This document shows, one piece after another, positions 6,705-8,845 of a stretch of 8,845 nucleotides of DNA; positions within the stretch are counted from its first letter, which is position 1, and each line of letters opens with the position of its first letter. Location: positions 1 to 8,845 of the forward strand of contig SLPT01000046.1 in NCBI GenBank assembly GCA_007131845.1, read 5' to 3'. Under the pieces are notes generated by a model. That model did no database searches. It saw nothing but the letters and a program-made list of their open reading frames with translations, and was not told the origin of the DNA. Made by a program: the position numbers and the translations under genes. Source of the stretch: Desulfobacteraceae bacterium (GTDB lineage Bacteria > Desulfobacterota > Desulfobacteria > Desulfobacterales > Desulfosalsimonadaceae).

Positions 6705-7730
6705 TCAGGCCAGGCGGTATTTTTCCCGCAGACGGGCGGAGAGCTTGCGGGTGAGGGCAAAGGCGCTTTCGACGGTCTTTTCGATATCCGGGTTGACCAG
6801 ACAGCAGGTGGCCGGGGAAATCAGGCTCCGGGCCAGCAGCTCCTCCCGGTCGATTCCTTTGCCAAGCAGTTTCTCCCAGGTTTCCTCCAGCATGCTTTCC
6901 AGCGATTCCAGAGATTCCTTTTCAAAAGGCTCCACGTTGCTCGGCACGATTCCCCAGGACAACACGCCCCCTTTGCCCAGAAAACGTTTTATCGCCGGGG
7001 CATAGGAAGCAAAAACCTCGTGGTTGGTGTACAGATCCAGCGACAGGATATCCATGTCCAGGTTGAGAAGAAAATCCCAATCCGGGTTCCCGCACAGGTG
7101 AATGCCGCGCGGCCGGTCGACCATTGAAAAAAACTGTTCCAGGTCGGATCGCGCCTTGACGTCACCGTAGCCGGACATGGCGGAAAAAAGAAACTGAAGC
7201 CCCGGCTCGTCGATATACATGAATGCATTGGCGTTTTTTTCCTTCAGGCGCCCAAGCTGCACGTTGACCCGCCGGGCCATGAACTCGAAGAGAAACGGGC
7301 GGACCGTGTCGTCGAACAAAATGGGCCGGTCGTTTTCATCCACCACGTTGAACCCGAAGCTGATCGGTCCCTCCAATTGCCCCCGGATGGCCGGGCGGTC
7401 CGAAAAATCCATCTCCAGAAACCGGTGGTAGACGGCGGAAAACGTTTTGCTGATATCGAAAATCTCCGGGGAATCGAACCGGTTCATCACATCTCCGAGT
7501 TCCTCCATGAACTTTTCCATGGAAAACTTCAGCGTTCGGTTTTCCAGGTCGAGCACGATACCGGGAAAATGCTCCCCGGCCTGCACGTACATATCCTCGT
7601 GATAATTCAGCCTCGGAAGCTGCGGCCAGAAGGGAATATCCAGGCTCAATGCGGTATTGAGGGCCCTGTCCACATCCGTATGAGGCATGACCGCCATGGC
7701 GGTCGTCAGCAGGTTTCCGGGAATCGGCAT
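6705..7730 (-). CDS. MetE C-terminal-like / UROD-fold protein, candidate B12-independent methyltransferase
   Basis: 341-residue protein resembling only the catalytic barrel of cobalamin-independent methionine synthase, without the N-terminal MetE half. Visible: YIDEP (172-176), matching the IDEP of MetE; a zinc-type H-x-C (H211, C213 in IHLCG); D232 in LSLDLY where MetE has a glutamate ligand; and a late cysteine at C309 or C310 in SPATCCL. These suggest a zinc site that activates a thiol such as homocysteine. Such short proteins include archaeal-type and bacterial core-MetE enzymes that take methyl groups from corrinoid proteins rather than methyl-folate; which applies here is unknown. An AAGGAG Shine-Dalgarno lies about ten bases before the ATG. 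It follows the siroheme protein gene by 52 bp, suggesting co-transcription, and sits upstream of the cysteine/homocysteine genes. The methyl donor and acceptor are inferred, not shown. Confidence 0.8.
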   Translation of the reverse strand: MPIPGNLLTTAMAVMPHTDVDRALNTALSLDIPFWPQLPRLNYHEDMYVQAGEHFPGIVLDLENRTLKFSMEKFMEELGDVMNRFDSPEIFDISKTFSAVYHRFLEMDFSDRPAIRGQLEGPISFGFNVVDENDRPILFDDTVRPFLFEFMARRVNVQLGRLKEKNANAFMYIDEPGLQFLFSAMSGYGDVKARSDLEQFFSMVDRPRGIHLCGNPDWDFLLNLDMDILSLDLYTNHEVFASYAPAIKRFLGKGGVLSWGIVPSNVEPFEKESLESLESMLEETWEKLLGKGIDREELLARSLISPATCCLVNPDIEKTVESAFALTRKLSARLREKYRLA

Positions 7731-7782
7731 GGGTCTTTGTCTCCTTGCTGTGGATTGAAGGTATGGATGGTGCTTGCTGTGT

Positions 7783-8643
7783 TTATCCGGGTGTTTTCAT
7801 TTCATGGAGCGCTGCAGCCAGGCGGCCAGGCAGGCTGTCCTTTTCTTCGACGACGATGTCCGCGAATCGTTTTCTTTTCGTGCTTTTTTGCTTGTACTCA
7901 TCCAGGCACAGAAAAAGCAGCCGCAAAACGGCTTCCACGTCGTAGATTCCCGGCAATTCGGTCGCCAGACGGGGGTGACGGCCGAGCTTTCCGCCAATCA
8001 TGACCCTGTAACCGGCCTCCCCCTTTCCGATTCTTCCGGTGGGGCAAACCGAAATGCAGGCCCCGCAGGCAATGCATCGCTCATGATCGATTACGGACGC
8101 CTCCTTGTCCGCATCCACCCATACGGCATTTTCCCGGCAGGCATTTTCGCATGCCCCGCACTGAACGCACCCGTTTTCCGTAAAGACCGGGGAGGCCGCC
8201 GCGATGATCCCTACATCCCGGATCTGCGGTTGGGAACATGCATTGGGGCACTGCGAAACGCTGACCCTAAACAACTGGTGAATCCGGATCGGCCCGTTTC
8301 CATGGGACCGGAGAAAATCGCCCAGGGCAGCATTGTCGAGAAGCGCCCGAACCCCCTGCACAAGCCGGTCCGGTGAGTCGTCTTCGCCTGTTTCACCGCC
8401 TTCCCCCCTTTGGTGCACCCGGTTGTGACACGAATTTCCGCCCGAACAAACTTCCAGCCTGTAACCATCCGATTCATATTCACCGATCACTGGCGGTTTG
8501 GGCAGGAAAGGCTCTATATCGGCGGGGCTCACAATGTTTTTTCCGGCTTTCAGGACCGCGGTTTCGGCCCGGGCGACCGCCTTCCGGCGCTCGGCAAACG
8601 GCAGGTGATTCACAGCTGCCCTGGCATTTTCTTCCCACTTCAT
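7783..8643 (-). CDS. small siroheme sulfite/nitrite-reductase-like protein with two extra [4Fe-4S] clusters
   Basis: 286-residue protein. The N-terminal stretch (about 1-46, WEENARAAVNHLPFAERR and on) resembles the small PCP_red helical domain. The core carries the siroheme-linked [4Fe-4S] ligands C66-x5-C72 and C132-x3-C136 (SQCPNAC, then PQIRDVG). An inserted ferredoxin module follows with two clusters: C159, C162, C165, C169 and C190, C193, C196, C200. The C-terminal part (about 205-262) resembles the end of small assimilatory-type sulfite reductases. It is likely a cytosolic redox enzyme reducing sulfite, nitrite or another small substrate, but the substrate is not determinable. An in-frame ATG exists at 8688, but the ATG at 8643 has an AAGGA Shine-Dalgarno and starts the conserved domain. 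The MetE-like gene follows after 52 bp. No promoter was recognised in the 8644-8739 stretch upstream. Confidence 0.85.
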   Translation of the reverse strand: MKWEENARAAVNHLPFAERRKAVARAETAVLKAGKNIVSPADIEPFLPKPPVIGEYESDGYRLEVCSGGNSCHNRVHQRGEGGETGEDDSPDRLVQGVRALLDNAALGDFLRSHGNGPIRIHQLFRVSVSQCPNACSQPQIRDVGIIAAASPVFTENGCVQCGACENACRENAVWVDADKEASVIDHERCIACGACISVCPTGRIGKGEAGYRVMIGGKLGRHPRLATELPGIYDVEAVLRLLFLCLDEYKQKSTKRKRFADIVVEEKDSLPGRLAAALHEMKTPG

Positions 8644-8739
8644 GAGGATTCCTTTTACACGAATTCTCAGCATTTGCAGCTTCGGCAAAACACGAACGCT
8701 TCATGCCGGGTGCTTCCGGATATCAAAACTGATGCACTC

Positions 8740-8845
8740 GTAAAAAGTCGCGGCCTGACGGCTTTGTAAAAAGTCCAAGATCAAGGCTTGCGCAATTTCG
8801 AAGAATGCAGCGTACTTGGCGTACGTGAAATTCTGAGAAATTGCG
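8740..8845. repeat. partial large inverted repeat, probable dispersed extragenic or MITE-like element, cut by right edge
   Basis: The core 8791-8845 is a near-symmetrical hairpin centred on 8818: CGCAATTTC (8791-8799) pairs with GAAATTGCG (8837-8845), AGAAT (8802-8806) with ATTCT (8830-8834), and CGTAC (8811-8815) with GTACG (8821-8825), separated by internal loops of equal size (2/2 and 4/4). To the left, GTAAAAAGTC occurs twice (8740-8749 and 8766-8775). The stem is still perfect at the window edge, so the element continues outside. No transposase reading frame is visible. It lies upstream of the siroheme-protein gene. Confidence 0.65.

Noticed and set aside
7744..7781. CTTGCTGTG repeated twice (7744-7752, 7773-7781) between the siroheme and MetE-like genes
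   Set aside because: A single 9-base direct repeat with no inverted ends or insert; could be chance.
1..8845. CRISPR array, tRNA, rRNA, prophage or defence genes
   Set aside because: Both strands were read and no regularly spaced repeats, RNA gene signatures, or phage or defence protein motifs were seen.

Overview
The window is one strand of a bacterial chromosome devoted almost entirely to sulfur metabolism. All eight recognisable genes lie on the minus strand, so transcription runs from the right edge to the left. Moderately high GC, a three-domain NifU, a siroheme protein with added ferredoxin clusters, an EpsC-type serine acetyltransferase, a B12-independent methionine-synthase-like protein and two kinds of intergenic repeat together suggest an anaerobic Desulfobacterota (sulfate-reducer-like) genome. 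This is inference from gene content; there is no rRNA or other phylogenetic marker.

Right part (8845 to 6705): the right edge cuts through a long imperfect inverted repeat, which looks like a dispersed extragenic element. Next comes a two-gene unit: a small siroheme/[4Fe-4S] sulfite-reductase-like protein with two extra 4Fe-4S clusters, then a MetE/UROD-fold protein carrying a MetE-like zinc site. This pair has no firm assigned function and is the most interesting biology here.

Left part (6704 to 1): a promoter region of about 145 bp precedes a compact run of six genes: nifU, nifS, cysE/epsC (serine acetyltransferase), cysK (cysteine synthase), metY (O-acetylhomoserine sulfhydrylase) and a 5-methylthioadenosine/S-adenosylhomocysteine deaminase cut by the left edge. 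Several junctions overlap or nearly touch (ATGA at nifU/nifS, TAATG at nifS/cysE, TGAGATG at metY/deaminase), which suggests translational coupling. The logic is coherent: serine and acetyl-CoA give O-acetylserine; CysK adds sulfide to give cysteine; NifS takes sulfur from cysteine and passes it to the NifU scaffold for Fe-S clusters. MetY uses sulfide to make homocysteine, and the deaminase handles S-adenosylhomocysteine or methylthioadenosine left by SAM use. The MetE-like protein upstream may act on the same homocysteine.

The 139 bp gap between cysE and cysK holds a ten-unit degenerate heptamer array, purine-rich on the transcribed sense strand. No credible plus-strand gene, tRNA, rRNA, CRISPR array or complete insertion sequence was seen.
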